Shown: positions 1 to 7,393 of the stretch, one piece after another
Numbering within the stretch: position 1 is the stretch's first letter
Layout of the letters: the number at the start of each line of letters is the position of its first letter
From: Spirochaetes bacterium GWB1_36_13
Lineage (GTDB): Bacteria; Spirochaetota; GWB1-36-13
DNA: 36,765 nt
Reading direction: 5' to 3'
Assembly: GCA_001829155.1 (NCBI GenBank)
Contig: MIAO01000151.1
Coordinates: 1-36,765, forward strand
The notes under the pieces: model-generated
Seen by the model: only the letters and a program-made list of their open reading frames with translations
What the model was told of the DNA's origin: nothing
Databases searched by the model: none
Program-made: the position numbers and the translations under genes

Positions 1-753
1 CGGCGGGAAATCTTGATCCTGAAACGGTTTATCCAGAACCGGCTCGATAGAAAAGTATATGCTGTAGAGAAAATAAATCATCCCACTGCCTTTTCAGTCC
101 CTGTTTTTTCCCATCGGGCTTCTCTTTTCAGGGATTATCCTGAGCCCTGGTATTCGCTTCAGAAGAGAAAGGTAGAAAATCTCTTTCTTGCTGTGAAAAA
201 ATTTGATTCCCTTGTCTTAAAAAAGGGCGGGTTTTTTTCATTCTGGAAAATTCTGGGGCGTCCTCTTGTCTTGAAAGGGTATCAGAAGGGGATGGTGATT
301 CAAAACGGGAAACTGGCGGTAAACGATGCAGGCGGGCTTTGCCAGCTTTCCAATGCTTTTTTGTGGACTGCCCTTCATCTGGGATTTTCCATTGTTGAAA
401 GACACAGGCATTCTTTTGATTTTTTTCCCGACTCCAGGAGGAATGTTCCTTTTGGGATAGGGGCGACGATTCTTTATAATTACAAAGATTTGGTTTTTCA
501 AAATCAGGATTCGATCGATTATCTTTTTAAAGTTTATTTAAGTGATGAATTTCTTCATATCGATGTTTTCGCATCGGAAAAACCTCTTTTCAGCTATCAA
601 ATCGAAGAAAAAGACCATCGGTATTTGCTGGAAGGAGAAAAAAAATACCGGTCAAACCGGATTGTGCAGAAAAAAATCAACCAGAAAGGGGAGACGGTAG
701 AAGAAAAAACCGTTTTAGAAAATAAAGGGTTGGTTTTGTATGATATTGAATAA
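1..753 (+). CDS. VanW family protein (5' end outside the window)
   Basis: Family of the VanW accessory protein from VanB-type glycopeptide-resistance clusters; the biochemical role is unknown and members are widespread outside resistance loci. The diagnostic core is clear: a KGGFFSFWKILGRP segment, GGLCQLSNAFLW, then ERHRHSFDFFPDSRR and GATILYNYKDL. The track places a TTG start at base 13, but the frame is open to base 1 and the first visible residues (RFIQNRLDRKVYA) correspond to a point roughly 25 residues into typical ~275-aa relatives. I therefore treat the gene as 5'-truncated by the window edge. No resistance genes such as vanH, vanA or vanX are nearby, so a resistance role is not implied. 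Confidence 0.88.
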   Translation, partial: RREILILKRFIQNRLDRKVYAVEKINHPTAFSVPVFSHRASLFRDYPEPWYSLQKRKVENLFLAVKKFDSLVLKKGGFFSFWKILGRPLVLKGYQKGMVIQNGKLAVNDAGGLCQLSNAFLWTALHLGFSIVERHRHSFDFFPDSRRNVPFGIGATILYNYKDLVFQNQDSIDYLFKVYLSDEFLHIDVFASEKPLFSYQIEEKDHRYLLEGEKKYRSNRIVQKKINQKGETVEEKTVLENKGLVLYDIE

Positions 754-858
754 AATTCCAAAAAGTAATAAAAAATAAATTTCTCTCTTCCTGGGTCTTT
801 TTTTTTCATTATATTTATATATTAAGCGATTTTAAATTGTAAAAAAGAAAGAGGAAAA

Positions 859-1080
859 ATGAAAACAAAAAATAAATCTCTTTCGGTTGTTTTAGACGAA
901 AAGAGTTTAAAAATGGTTGAATATTTTGCTGAAAATATTCATGTCAGTAAAAGCTGGGTTATTAATCAGGCTGTTCACAAATATTTCAAAGATTTTGAAG
1001 AAACTCTATCTGATCAGAGGATAGCTAGTTTGTCAAAAACAATATCTCATGAAGAAATACTAAAAGAATATGGCTTATAA
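859..1080 (+). CDS. Ribbon-helix-helix antitoxin/repressor
   Basis: A 73-aa protein with a short beta strand (SLSVVLDEKSL) followed by two helices (MVEYFAENIHVSKSWVINQAVHKYF), the pattern of CopG/RelB-type ribbon-helix-helix DNA-binding antitoxins. The C-terminal tail (about 48-73) would be the toxin-wrapping part. It has a good ribosome site (GAGGAAAA) and its stop overlaps the start of the toxin-like frame at 1070 by 11 bases, the coupling expected of a type II toxin-antitoxin pair. By analogy it would bind its own promoter and neutralise a RelE/ParE-fold partner. The partner is broken here, so it may now be an orphan repressor. Confidence 0.8.
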   Translation: MKTKNKSLSVVLDEKSLKMVEYFAENIHVSKSWVINQAVHKYFKDFEETLSDQRIASLSKTISHEEILKEYGL

Positions 1081-1234
1081 ACTGGAATGGGACATAAGAG
1101 CCTATAAAGAGTTAAAAGCAATTGAAAACAAGCAGGCAGTTCAAATTTTAAACAGCTTGAATCAAATAGTGGAAAATCCTCATCATTCCGGAAAAATGCT
1201 GAAGGGTAATAAAGATATTTATGAAGAGCTTTGA
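1070..1234 (+). pseudogene. Truncated RelE/ParE-like toxin remnant
   Basis: Not in the ORF track. Starting from the ATG that overlaps the antitoxin stop, the frame reads MAYKLEWDIRAYKELKAI and later NPHHSGKMLKGNKDIYEEL, then stops at TGA after 54 residues. RelE/ParE-family toxins are usually about 85-95 aa and continue after the GKxLKG segment with LWRYRVGxYRxI. Immediately after the stop, the same frame (L-stop-R-stop-E-I-G) looks like a mutated version of that strand with two TGA codons. The C-terminal half with most catalytic residues is absent. TGA is a normal stop elsewhere in the window, so recoding is not a reasonable explanation. Most likely a decayed toxin. Confidence 0.72.
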
Positions 1235-1236
1235 AG

Positions 1237-2736
1237 ATGAGAAATCGGTATATGAAAAAAAAGTTAGAAATCAACAAAATAATTGACAATAAATACTTTT
1301 ATCCTGTTCTGGTGACGGTTCTTTTAGTTTCTTCTTTTTTTATAAGGCTTGCTGCCTTGAACCAGACAGAGTTCGGCAATGGGTGGGATGTTTATTTTTA
1401 TCTGGAACAGCTTCAGTCTCTTGTTCATTACGGCAAGTTCCACTCTCCCGATGTTTCTTTAATCTATCCCTATTTTCTTCTTTTTTATTTTCTGACGGGC
1501 AGTTTTTTACTGGCAGTGAAAGCGGGGAGTGCGCTCCTTTCCTCTTTTTTGGTTTTAAGTAGTTTTCTTTTAGTGAAAAAACTTTCAGGAAGATCTTTGA
1601 TTGCTTTGATGATTGCTTCTTTTCTGGTTTTCTCGCCCACTCTCACTTTTTTTACAGCGCAGTTTCCGAAAAACCTGATGGGGCTTGGGTTCCTCATTTT
1701 TTTTCTTTATTTCTTTTTGAATCAGAAAAAAATAGCCGCCCTGATTTTTTTTATTCTTGCTTTTATTACCCACAGGTCAACGGCGGGACTTTCCATTGTT
1801 TTTCTGGTTCTTTATTTTCTTTCGCGTCCCGGAATTTTCAGGCGTTATTGGATGATCTTTGCCAGTGTTTCAGGGATTGGGATTGCTGTTTCTTTTACTC
1901 TGCCGGGCACAATTCATATTGATGATTTTTTAAGATTTAAAGAGTTTTTCGGAGGATTTCAATTTCCTTTTTTCTCTTTTTTTGAAGCGCTGGGAAAAGA
2001 TCAATTTTCTTTTCTCTGGACAGTGGAAATAATACTGATTTGCTTTTCTTTCTTTTTTTCTCTTTTTTTGATTTTAAAACAGAGGCGTTTTTTTCTTTTA
2101 CCCCTCATCTTTCTGCTTCTTCTTTTGATTTTCCCTTTTTTCCGGTTCAATCTGGAAGGACCTGCCTACCGTTTTTTTCTGATTTTCCTTTTGGTTTCGC
2201 CTCTTCTTTTTTTTATTTTACTTGAAAGGGTTCAAAATTTTTTTCTTGTTTTTATTTCTTTGATATTCATAATTTTCTCTTTTTTTTCCTATTCTTCGTA
2301 TCAACCCAAACTCTTTGACCCGCCCTATGAGTTTTATCATAAAGTGATTGAAAAAAGCAGGGTGTTTTTGAAAGAAAAGGATTTTGAGCTTCTGGTGGCC
2401 AAGAAAGCGCTGGCTGAAATGACGGGCTTTGAGATGGAAAGAGATGCGATGGCGTGGAAACCGGATGAAGGTTACCGGAGTGAAAGGGTTTACCGATTTG
2501 TATCCGGTGTTTCTTATCAAGAAATCTTTTATTATCTTGGGAGTGTGCCCGAAAATGAAATTTATCAGATCGCGCCTGAGCTTTTGATTTTGAGAGAAGA
2601 TTTATGGGAAAAGTGCATTCAGAAGGCAAGAATTTTAGGGGAAGAGGGATGGGAAGAAAAGTTTTTCAACAAAGACAACCCCTATAAACGAAGACCTGGC
2701 TATCTTTTAAAAAATAAAGAGGGTAAAAAGAAATGA
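1237..2736 (+). CDS. Polytopic membrane protein, GT-C glycosyltransferase-like
   Basis: About 499 aa with roughly ten to twelve hydrophobic segments across residues ~20-365, then a soluble C-terminal region of about 130 residues. The first large loop after TM1 carries an acidic site (NGWDVYFYLEQL), reminiscent of the Asp-containing loop of GT-C enzymes that use polyprenyl-phosphate sugars (PMT/ArnT-like); specific function is not established. The track starts at TTG 1231; I prefer ATG 1237, with AAGAG about 8 bases upstream, while ATG 1252 is also possible. It overlaps the following acetyltransferase by 4 bases (ATGA), so the two are probably co-translated. Its 5' end abuts the decayed toxin. 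Confidence 0.7.
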   Translation: MRNRYMKKKLEINKIIDNKYFYPVLVTVLLVSSFFIRLAALNQTEFGNGWDVYFYLEQLQSLVHYGKFHSPDVSLIYPYFLLFYFLTGSFLLAVKAGSALLSSFLVLSSFLLVKKLSGRSLIALMIASFLVFSPTLTFFTAQFPKNLMGLGFLIFFLYFFLNQKKIAALIFFILAFITHRSTAGLSIVFLVLYFLSRPGIFRRYWMIFASVSGIGIAVSFTLPGTIHIDDFLRFKEFFGGFQFPFFSFFEALGKDQFSFLWTVEIILICFSFFFSLFLILKQRRFFLLPLIFLLLLLIFPFFRFNLEGPAYRFFLIFLLVSPLLFFILLERVQNFFLVFISLIFIIFSFFSYSSYQPKLFDPPYEFYHKVIEKSRVFLKEKDFELLVAKKALAEMTGFEMERDAMAWKPDEGYRSERVYRFVSGVSYQEIFYYLGSVPENEIYQIAPELLILREDLWEKCIQKARILGEEGWEEKFFNKDNPYKRRPGYLLKNKEGKKK

Positions 2737-3230
2737 AACTTTCGTTTATTGATTTGACTCCTGAAAATTGGGAAGTTTATAAAGTTTTTATCATGAAATC
2801 GGAAAGTACTTTTCCTGAAGAGGTTCAGGAAACTGAGGAAGATATTTATGAAACTCTTCTAAAAAAAGGAACCGCGGCAAAAATTGCGCTTGCAGACGGT
2901 GTTTATGCGGGCAACACCCTTGCCGGGAAACTGAATGAGGAAGAAATTGAGCTTTATTTATTGAAAGACAAAGGGATTAACCCTGATGCATCGATTTATC
3001 TTTATAATATTGTGGTGGATGAAGCCTATAAAAACAAAGGAATCGGTTTGAAACTCCTTTTAGAAACGGTGGAAAAAGCAAAAGCGATGGGATACCAAAA
3101 AATGATCGGGCATTTCAGAGAGAGCCAGTCTCTTGGGCTTTTTAAAAGAGCAGGGGGGCAAGAAATAGAACGGGTTGAAGATTGGTTTGATTCGGGTGAA
3201 TCTTATGTTTACTGTGAGTTGGATTTTTAA
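2733..3230 (+). CDS. GNAT family N-acetyltransferase
   Basis: 165 aa with a GNAT fold signature in the second half: a beta strand (IYLYNIVVDEAYKNKG) leading into the acetyl-CoA pyrophosphate-binding turn (YKNKGIGLKLL) and a following helix, then GHFRESQSLGLFKRAGG typical of motif B. The N-terminal half (about 1-75) is acidic and less recognisable. The substrate cannot be predicted. It overlaps the upstream membrane protein by ATGA, suggesting a shared transcript and perhaps a shared role in surface glycan modification, which is inference from position only. Confidence 0.8.
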   Translation: MKLSFIDLTPENWEVYKVFIMKSESTFPEEVQETEEDIYETLLKKGTAAKIALADGVYAGNTLAGKLNEEEIELYLLKDKGINPDASIYLYNIVVDEAYKNKGIGLKLLLETVEKAKAMGYQKMIGHFRESQSLGLFKRAGGQEIERVEDWFDSGESYVYCELDF

Positions 3231-3297
3231 AAACATTATACTGAAATGAATTTAAATTGCAAAAAAAACCTTTCTATCATTCCTATGAAGATGAGAA

Positions 3298-3320
3298 GCT
3301 ATTGAAAATAAGTATTTTAA
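3298..3320. repeat. 23-bp dispersed repeat, copy 1
   Basis: The 23-base string starting GCTATTGAAAATAAG and ending TATTTTAA is identical to bases 20942-20964, and a diverged version (ATTGAAAATTAAGACTTATT) lies at about 36706-36724. All copies are intergenic and near gene ends. They may be edges of a larger degenerate element. Confidence 0.65.
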
Positions 3321-3328
3321 ATAAACAG

Positions 3329-3356
3329 ATAACGAAGGAAATCCTCCCTCCGTTAT
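3329..3356 (-). terminator. Possible terminator of the STAS gene
   Basis: An inverted repeat (ATAACG-x-AGG paired with CCT-x-CGTTAT) sits just beyond the stop of the minus-strand STAS gene. The following minus-strand bases are only moderately T-rich, so this is a weak candidate. Confidence 0.35.
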
Positions 3357-3357
3357 T

Positions 3358-4062
3358 TTAAGCCTCAATTTTTTGAAGAGCTTCTGTCTCGGTTGCAAAA
3401 TAAGGAATAATTTCAAAAATTTCGAACATATCAAAAGTTTCATAGAGATTTTTAGAAAGATTGGTCAGGCAGATTTTCTTATTCATAGATTTTAAGGTAT
3501 CATGAATAGAAAGGAGAATCCCAAATCCCCGGCTATACACTGTTTTCAGTTGAGCACAATTCACAACCACATTCTGTATTTTACTTTCTTCCACATGCCC
3601 CATAATACTTTTATGAACCTTGTTGACTGCTTCCATGTTGAGAAAACCAGAGAGATTGAAAACGGATGTTTGAGCGTTTATTTGTTTTAATTCAATGTCA
3701 AAACGCTGGTTAAAATGGTTGATTGCCTGCTCCTCATATTTAAAATAGGGGATAATATCAAAAATTTCAAGCAGCTCAAAAGTTTTATAAACAGAAGGAG
3801 GAAGATTGCAAAGACAAAGTTCCCCTTTTTTTTCCTTGATTTTGTCATGAATAGAAATAATAGTACCGATTCCTTTACTGCATACAAATGAAAGATTTTC
3901 ACAATTGAAAATCACAAAAAGCTTTTTATCTCCCATCTCATCAAAAAGAGTGAAAGCTTTTTGAATAAAATAGTCGATTGTATCGACTTTAAGCTGCCCT
4001 TGAAGAGAGAGGACAAGGATTTCATTATTGATCAGGTTTTTTGATATTCTGATTTCTGCCAT
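3358..4062 (-). CDS. Tandem double-STAS domain protein
   Basis: 234 aa made of two consecutive STAS domains (about 1-118 and 119-234), the fold of anti-sigma factor antagonists such as SpoIIAA and RsbV. Each half repeats the same landmarks: a hydrophobic strand, then FVCSKGIGTIISIHD (first) or VYSRGFGILLSIHD (second), then a helix-strand end with EIFDIIPYF or EIFEIIPYF. In SpoIIAA the phosphorylated Ser immediately precedes the Gly of DSSGLG; here that position is Lys63 and Arg178, so neither half should be phosphorylatable there. The start ATG has AGAGGT upstream. The gene follows the RsbW-like ATPase by 9 bases and is probably co-transcribed, making a partner-switch module likely. Confidence 0.85.
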   Translation of the reverse strand: MAEIRISKNLINNEILVLSLQGQLKVDTIDYFIQKAFTLFDEMGDKKLFVIFNCENLSFVCSKGIGTIISIHDKIKEKKGELCLCNLPPSVYKTFELLEIFDIIPYFKYEEQAINHFNQRFDIELKQINAQTSVFNLSGFLNMEAVNKVHKSIMGHVEESKIQNVVVNCAQLKTVYSRGFGILLSIHDTLKSMNKKICLTNLSKNLYETFDMFEIFEIIPYFATETEALQKIEA

Positions 4063-4071
4063 ACCGTACCT

Positions 4072-4470
4072 CTATTGAAAATTCTTTTTTAACATGAGTT
4101 TGTTGCCTTTTTCGTTGTAACCGACTTGAGAGGAATATTTTTTCATCAGAAAAACTCCTCTGCCGTTATATGCTTTTGTATTGGTTTTTTCCTGGGTCAT
4201 TTTTTCTTTCCAGTTAAAACCCGTTCCTTCATCTTCAACCATCAAAACAAAACTTTTATTTTCATAAGAAAGATCAACCGTTATTTTCTTGGTTTCATCG
4301 TATTTATTTCCATGTTCTAAAGCATTGTAAAGGGATTCATTCAAAAGAATCGAGATAATGTAAACATCAGGAGGCATGTTATCAACAGTTCCGCCCATCT
4401 CTGCGACGACATCGGCGATGAATTTTGATACTGCTTCAATGCTTGATTTAATGACGGCTCTTTTTTTCAT
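4072..4470 (-). CDS. RsbW/SpoIIAB-like ATP-binding regulator
   Basis: 132 aa comprising a single GHKL ATPase domain of the anti-sigma/serine kinase type. The N box (LLNESLYNALEHGNK, residues ~42-56), the G1 box (VEDEGTGFNW, ~78-87) and the G2 box (GRGVFLMKKYSSQVGY, ~103-118) are all present. RsbW-type proteins bind either a sigma factor or a STAS partner and can phosphorylate the STAS protein. Here the adjacent double-STAS protein lacks the usual Ser at both sites, so a binding-only interaction or another partner is possible. It lies 68 bases after the outer-membrane barrel gene on the same strand, so read-through from the sigma operon is possible. Confidence 0.85.
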   Translation of the reverse strand: MKKRAVIKSSIEAVSKFIADVVAEMGGTVDNMPPDVYIISILLNESLYNALEHGNKYDETKKITVDLSYENKSFVLMVEDEGTGFNWKEKMTQEKTNTKAYNGRGVFLMKKYSSQVGYNEKGNKLMLKKNFQ

Positions 4471-4538
4471 TCAAATTAACCTGATAAAATTCATTATTCT
4501 AATAAAAAAGTTATTCAAAATTTAGTTTAAAACAAAAT

Positions 4539-5636
4539 TTAAAATAAAAATCCGATTCCTGCGCTGATTTTTTTGAGAAGCGCATCGTAAAGCTCATCGT
4601 TGGATTGATTTTTCTGAACAGCGGCCGAAAAATTCAGGTAGCAGGATTCAGAAAAATAGTATTTAAGCCTTAAGGTCAGATAAAAGGAAAGAATAGAAAG
4701 TTTTTCAGATAAAACAGGATTTCCAGAAGCGTCATAGGGATACCGTCCGTCATAATTCTCTCCTGTAAATCCTGTAGAAAAAATAATCTTCCAGTCTTTC
4801 GGGTTCCATTCGATAGAAAAAGCCCCTTCACTCACCAGCGTGTTGTAGTAATTCTTGAATATAACCTCATCCCCATCCAGAATCAGGGTTGTTTCAGAAG
4901 GACCGAAAAAAAGATCATTGCCGTCAGAAAAATAATTTTCAAGTTTCGCCTTCAATGAAAAAGTGATGAAAGAAGAAAGGTAGTAGTCCCAGGTAAAAGA
5001 ACCCCCGGCTTTGTTTCTGATTATTTTTTCCGAAGTTGACTGATAAGAAGAGTTAAAAATATATTTTTCAGTAAAAAAATCTTTCTCAAAGTTCAAATTT
5101 AAAGTGATTTTATGAGAGAGAGAAGGTGCAATTTCTGTTTTGATAGAGAAAGAGGCGTAATATTGATCGTAATCACTTTTAGAAAATAAATACCGCCCTC
5201 CATCTATTCCGAGAGCAAATACCATAAAATCAAAGTCACTTCTGTATTCGGGGTTGAAAAACACTTTCAGAAAAGTCCGGGATGAATCGTTCCACAAATT
5301 GTCATAAAATCCTCCCAATGTCAAATCCAGAGTATTTTCTTCTCCTTTAAGACGGTATTTCAGTTTTAAATTTCCGCTGAAATTGTCTTCTTCCTTTACA
5401 GAAAAGTATTTATCTAAAAAGAAATTTCCTTCCAGAAAAACAACACTGGATTCCCCCTGTACCGAAGCATGCCTGAATGACCAGAAAGAAGAAAGGATAA
5501 AACTCTCCTGATGATTTGAGTCTTCAAAAACATTTGAATCATAAGCGCTTTCTATTCCCAGATCGCTGTAGAAGGAAAATACAGCGGATTGAAAAAAAAC
5601 AAGGAAAAGAAAAATAATTTTTGCCGTTTGATTCAT
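4539..5636 (-). CDS. Predicted outer-membrane beta-barrel protein
   Basis: 365 aa with an N-terminal signal peptide (about MNQTAKIIFLFLVFFQSAVFS) followed by NVFEDSNHQ and then many alternating hydrophobic/polar strands rich in Tyr, Phe and Ser (for example FSLKAKLENYFSDG, FYLTLRLKYYFSES), ending in AGIGFLF. A terminal Phe after a beta strand is the usual C-terminal signal of BAM-inserted outer-membrane proteins. No enzymatic motif is visible; porin, adhesin or channel roles are all open. It is the last gene of the five-gene sigma operon, 13 bases after its upstream neighbour, with a strong ribosome site (AAGGAGAA). Confidence 0.75.
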   Translation of the reverse strand: MNQTAKIIFLFLVFFQSAVFSFYSDLGIESAYDSNVFEDSNHQESFILSSFWSFRHASVQGESSVVFLEGNFFLDKYFSVKEEDNFSGNLKLKYRLKGEENTLDLTLGGFYDNLWNDSSRTFLKVFFNPEYRSDFDFMVFALGIDGGRYLFSKSDYDQYYASFSIKTEIAPSLSHKITLNLNFEKDFFTEKYIFNSSYQSTSEKIIRNKAGGSFTWDYYLSSFITFSLKAKLENYFSDGNDLFFGPSETTLILDGDEVIFKNYYNTLVSEGAFSIEWNPKDWKIIFSTGFTGENYDGRYPYDASGNPVLSEKLSILSFYLTLRLKYYFSESCYLNFSAAVQKNQSNDELYDALLKKISAGIGFLF

Positions 5637-5649
5637 AGAGGATTCTCCT

Positions 5650-6312
5650 TTATTCTATTTCTTTTAACAAATCTTCAATCTGTCTTGGATTTTTCTTTTT
5701 TAAAACTGCTTTCATAAGCACTTGAGAGGCTTTTTGAGTATTTATTTTTTTATCTCTTAAACTGCTTAGAATACCGATCAGGCGTTTCAGATAGTCTTCG
5801 TCCGGATTTGCACGAAAGACCGCCAGAGCAATTTCGGTGATTTCATTTTGATGAAAGGGTATTGCAATCTGATCTTCATAGGAAAGATAGAAATAAATCA
5901 TTTTTGAAAGCTGTTCCTGAAAAGAATCAGAGGTTAGATTGAAAAGAATTTTTTCTATCTGAGCGATGGTGAATTTATTTCTGATCAGAAAAAAGACATT
6001 GTCCAGAAGAAGAATGTCTTTTATTTTATATTTCAGGCTGATTTCATCAATGAAAAGAAGATTTTTCTTTTCTTTTTTAATAAAAAGCAAAAGCTGTCCG
6101 GCAGGGACTTTTTTGATTGAAGCTTCTTTGATGATTTTCAAGAGGAGCTTTTGAGCGCCTTCGTTTTTCAATTCTTTTTCTAGAGTGTGAATTTCAGCCG
6201 CACTGTTCCCTAAAAAACTGTCATAGTCGCTTAAGTTTTCTCCTTGCGCCTCTGTATAAAAAGCGAAAAAAAGAAATAAAAGAAAAATTAAAATTTTCTT
6301 TTGAGTTTTCAA
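5650..6312 (-). CDS. Exported helical protein, operon member (unknown)
   Basis: 220 aa starting at TTG (AGGA about 6 bases upstream). A clear signal peptide (KKILIFLLFLFFAFYTEAQG) is followed by an almost wholly alpha-helical, Lys- and Leu-rich body with no recognisable catalytic motif. I do not recognise the family. Repeated helix-turn-helix hairpins such as NKFTIAQIEKILFNL suggest a solenoid-like scaffold. It sits 12 bases downstream of another exported helical protein and directly before the barrel protein, so a periplasmic adaptor role in the same system is a reasonable but untested guess. Confidence 0.6.
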   Translation of the reverse strand: MKTQKKILIFLLFLFFAFYTEAQGENLSDYDSFLGNSAAEIHTLEKELKNEGAQKLLLKIIKEASIKKVPAGQLLLFIKKEKKNLLFIDEISLKYKIKDILLLDNVFFLIRNKFTIAQIEKILFNLTSDSFQEQLSKMIYFYLSYEDQIAIPFHQNEITEIALAVFRANPDEDYLKRLIGILSSLRDKKINTQKASQVLMKAVLKKKNPRQIEDLLKEIE

Positions 6313-6324
6313 GTTTTTCCTGCC

Positions 6325-6906
6325 TTAGTTATTTCCATTCCCGGTCTGGGAAGAGCCTGCCCCTGTGTTGGGTTTTGCTGTTCCAGCCCTTTGTTTGTCG
6401 GTCATCCCTTTCTTTTTCATTTCTCTTGACATTTTATCTTTTTTATCACTGCTCCCATTCTCTGCAAGGGCTTTTTTCAGCTGGTTTTTCAAAGCATTTT
6501 TCACTTCATTCTGCAATGTTTTGGATGAATTTTTTTCCCCCTTTTCAGACTGGAAAACCTCTATCCCCTTTTTGACCGCCGCCAGAGTCTGATTTCTGGA
6601 TTCCTGTTTAAAATAACCGTAAGACCGCATCTGCTCGTAGTTTTTTTCGGCTTCTTCAAGAACAGCAAGAGATTCTGCCCCTTTTATTTTCTTCTGGAGA
6701 CAGGTTTCTATAATCTCTTGTATCAATTTTTTGTCATATTTCTGGTTTTTCCTGAGTCGGGCAAGATAGTGATCGAGGGAAGCATTTGCCTGAATCTCAA
6801 GTTTTTCCTGAAGCATGGTTTTGATTTCCTGCATTTCTTTTTCTTTTGCAAAAAGAAATGAAGAAATGAACATGAAAAAAAACATTAATTTGATAAAGCT
6901 TTTCAT
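6325..6906 (-). CDS. Exported helical protein with low-complexity tail (unknown)
   Basis: The track starts at 6936; I choose ATG 6906 because GAGGAGGA lies just upstream and a proper signal peptide follows (MKSFIKLMFFFMFISSFLFA). This gives 193 aa. The mature part is helical and highly charged (EIKTMLQEKLEIQ, LARLRKNQKYDKKLIQEI) and ends in a disordered Gly/Ser/Asn tail (TGAGSSQTGNGNN). No known domain is recognised. It is the third gene of the sigma operon, 16 bases after the CBM48 membrane protein. The tail could be a flexible linker to a partner or to the cell surface. Confidence 0.6.
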   Translation of the reverse strand: MKSFIKLMFFFMFISSFLFAKEKEMQEIKTMLQEKLEIQANASLDHYLARLRKNQKYDKKLIQEIIETCLQKKIKGAESLAVLEEAEKNYEQMRSYGYFKQESRNQTLAAVKKGIEVFQSEKGEKNSSKTLQNEVKNALKNQLKKALAENGSSDKKDKMSREMKKKGMTDKQRAGTAKPNTGAGSSQTGNGNN

Positions 6907-6922
6907 AGGCTCCTCCTCTCCT

Positions 6923-7384
6923 TTACTTAAAAACAACCAGAATCGAATTTTTATTGCCGAAATAGTCTTTTGCCCCCAGACTGTTTTTATCTTCCACTAC
7001 TTCATCATCTACCACCAGAGTGTAATGATAAATCACTTTCATCTTGACCACCAGATCCAGCGCCCACTTTCCGTCTTTGTATTCCAGCTTTTGTTTTTCC
7101 CAGTTATTGAAATCGCCCATGACAAACACTTTTTGATCAGGGGAGCCTTCGTAGCTGATTGAAGCCAGAGTTTCATCCGGCAGGAGACGGGAAGAAAAAG
7201 GGTTTTGAAAGAAGAAAAAACTCCCCAGCGCCAGAAGAAAAAGAAAACTCAAAACCAGTTTAAGCTGAAAATATTTTCTTTTTTCTTTTTTTCTTCTTAT
7301 TTTTCTGACGACTTTGTCTGAAAAATTTTCAGGAACATCAATTTCTTCAGAATATAATTTTTTAAGAAAATCCTGCATTTTCAT
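6923..7384 (-). CDS. Membrane-anchored putative anti-sigma factor with CBM48 domain
   Basis: 153 aa in three parts: a short cytoplasmic region (residues 1-40, basic near the membrane), one transmembrane helix (about 41-59, LKLVLSFLFLLALGSFFFF), and an exported C-terminal early-set domain (about 80-153) of the glycogen-binding/CBM48 type. The domain is recognised by VFVMGDFNNW, a WALDLVV strand, the YHYTLVVDDE strand and the closing FGNKNSILVV. One ligand-facing Trp usual in this family (in DGEWxxDP) is Val here. Ten bases separate it from the ECF sigma gene, and the position and topology match a transmembrane anti-sigma factor. No zinc-binding His/Cys motif is seen in the cytoplasmic part, so sigma binding is inferred from context. 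Confidence 0.72.
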   Translation of the reverse strand: MKMQDFLKKLYSEEIDVPENFSDKVVRKIRRKKEKRKYFQLKLVLSFLFLLALGSFFFFQNPFSSRLLPDETLASISYEGSPDQKVFVMGDFNNWEKQKLEYKDGKWALDLVVKMKVIYHYTLVVDDEVVEDKNSLGAKDYFGNKNSILVVFK

Positions 7385-7393
7385 ATCCTTATC

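Noticed and set aside
1-753. Glycopeptide-resistance locus suggested by the VanW protein
   Set aside because: No van ligase, dehydrogenase, dipeptidase or regulatory genes are nearby; VanW proteins are common without resistance.
1232-1245. TGA codons in the toxin remnant read as sense (recoding)
   Set aside because: TGA ends several clearly complete genes here (for example 2736, 15378, 17098, 35823), so it is an ordinary stop.
2040-2629. Several ORF-track frames inside the GT-C-like gene (for example 2040-2225, 2218-2520, 2267-2629)
   Set aside because: They are shadows of the real frame, created by its T-rich membrane segments; low-complexity Phe/Ser/Lys composition and no ribosome sites.
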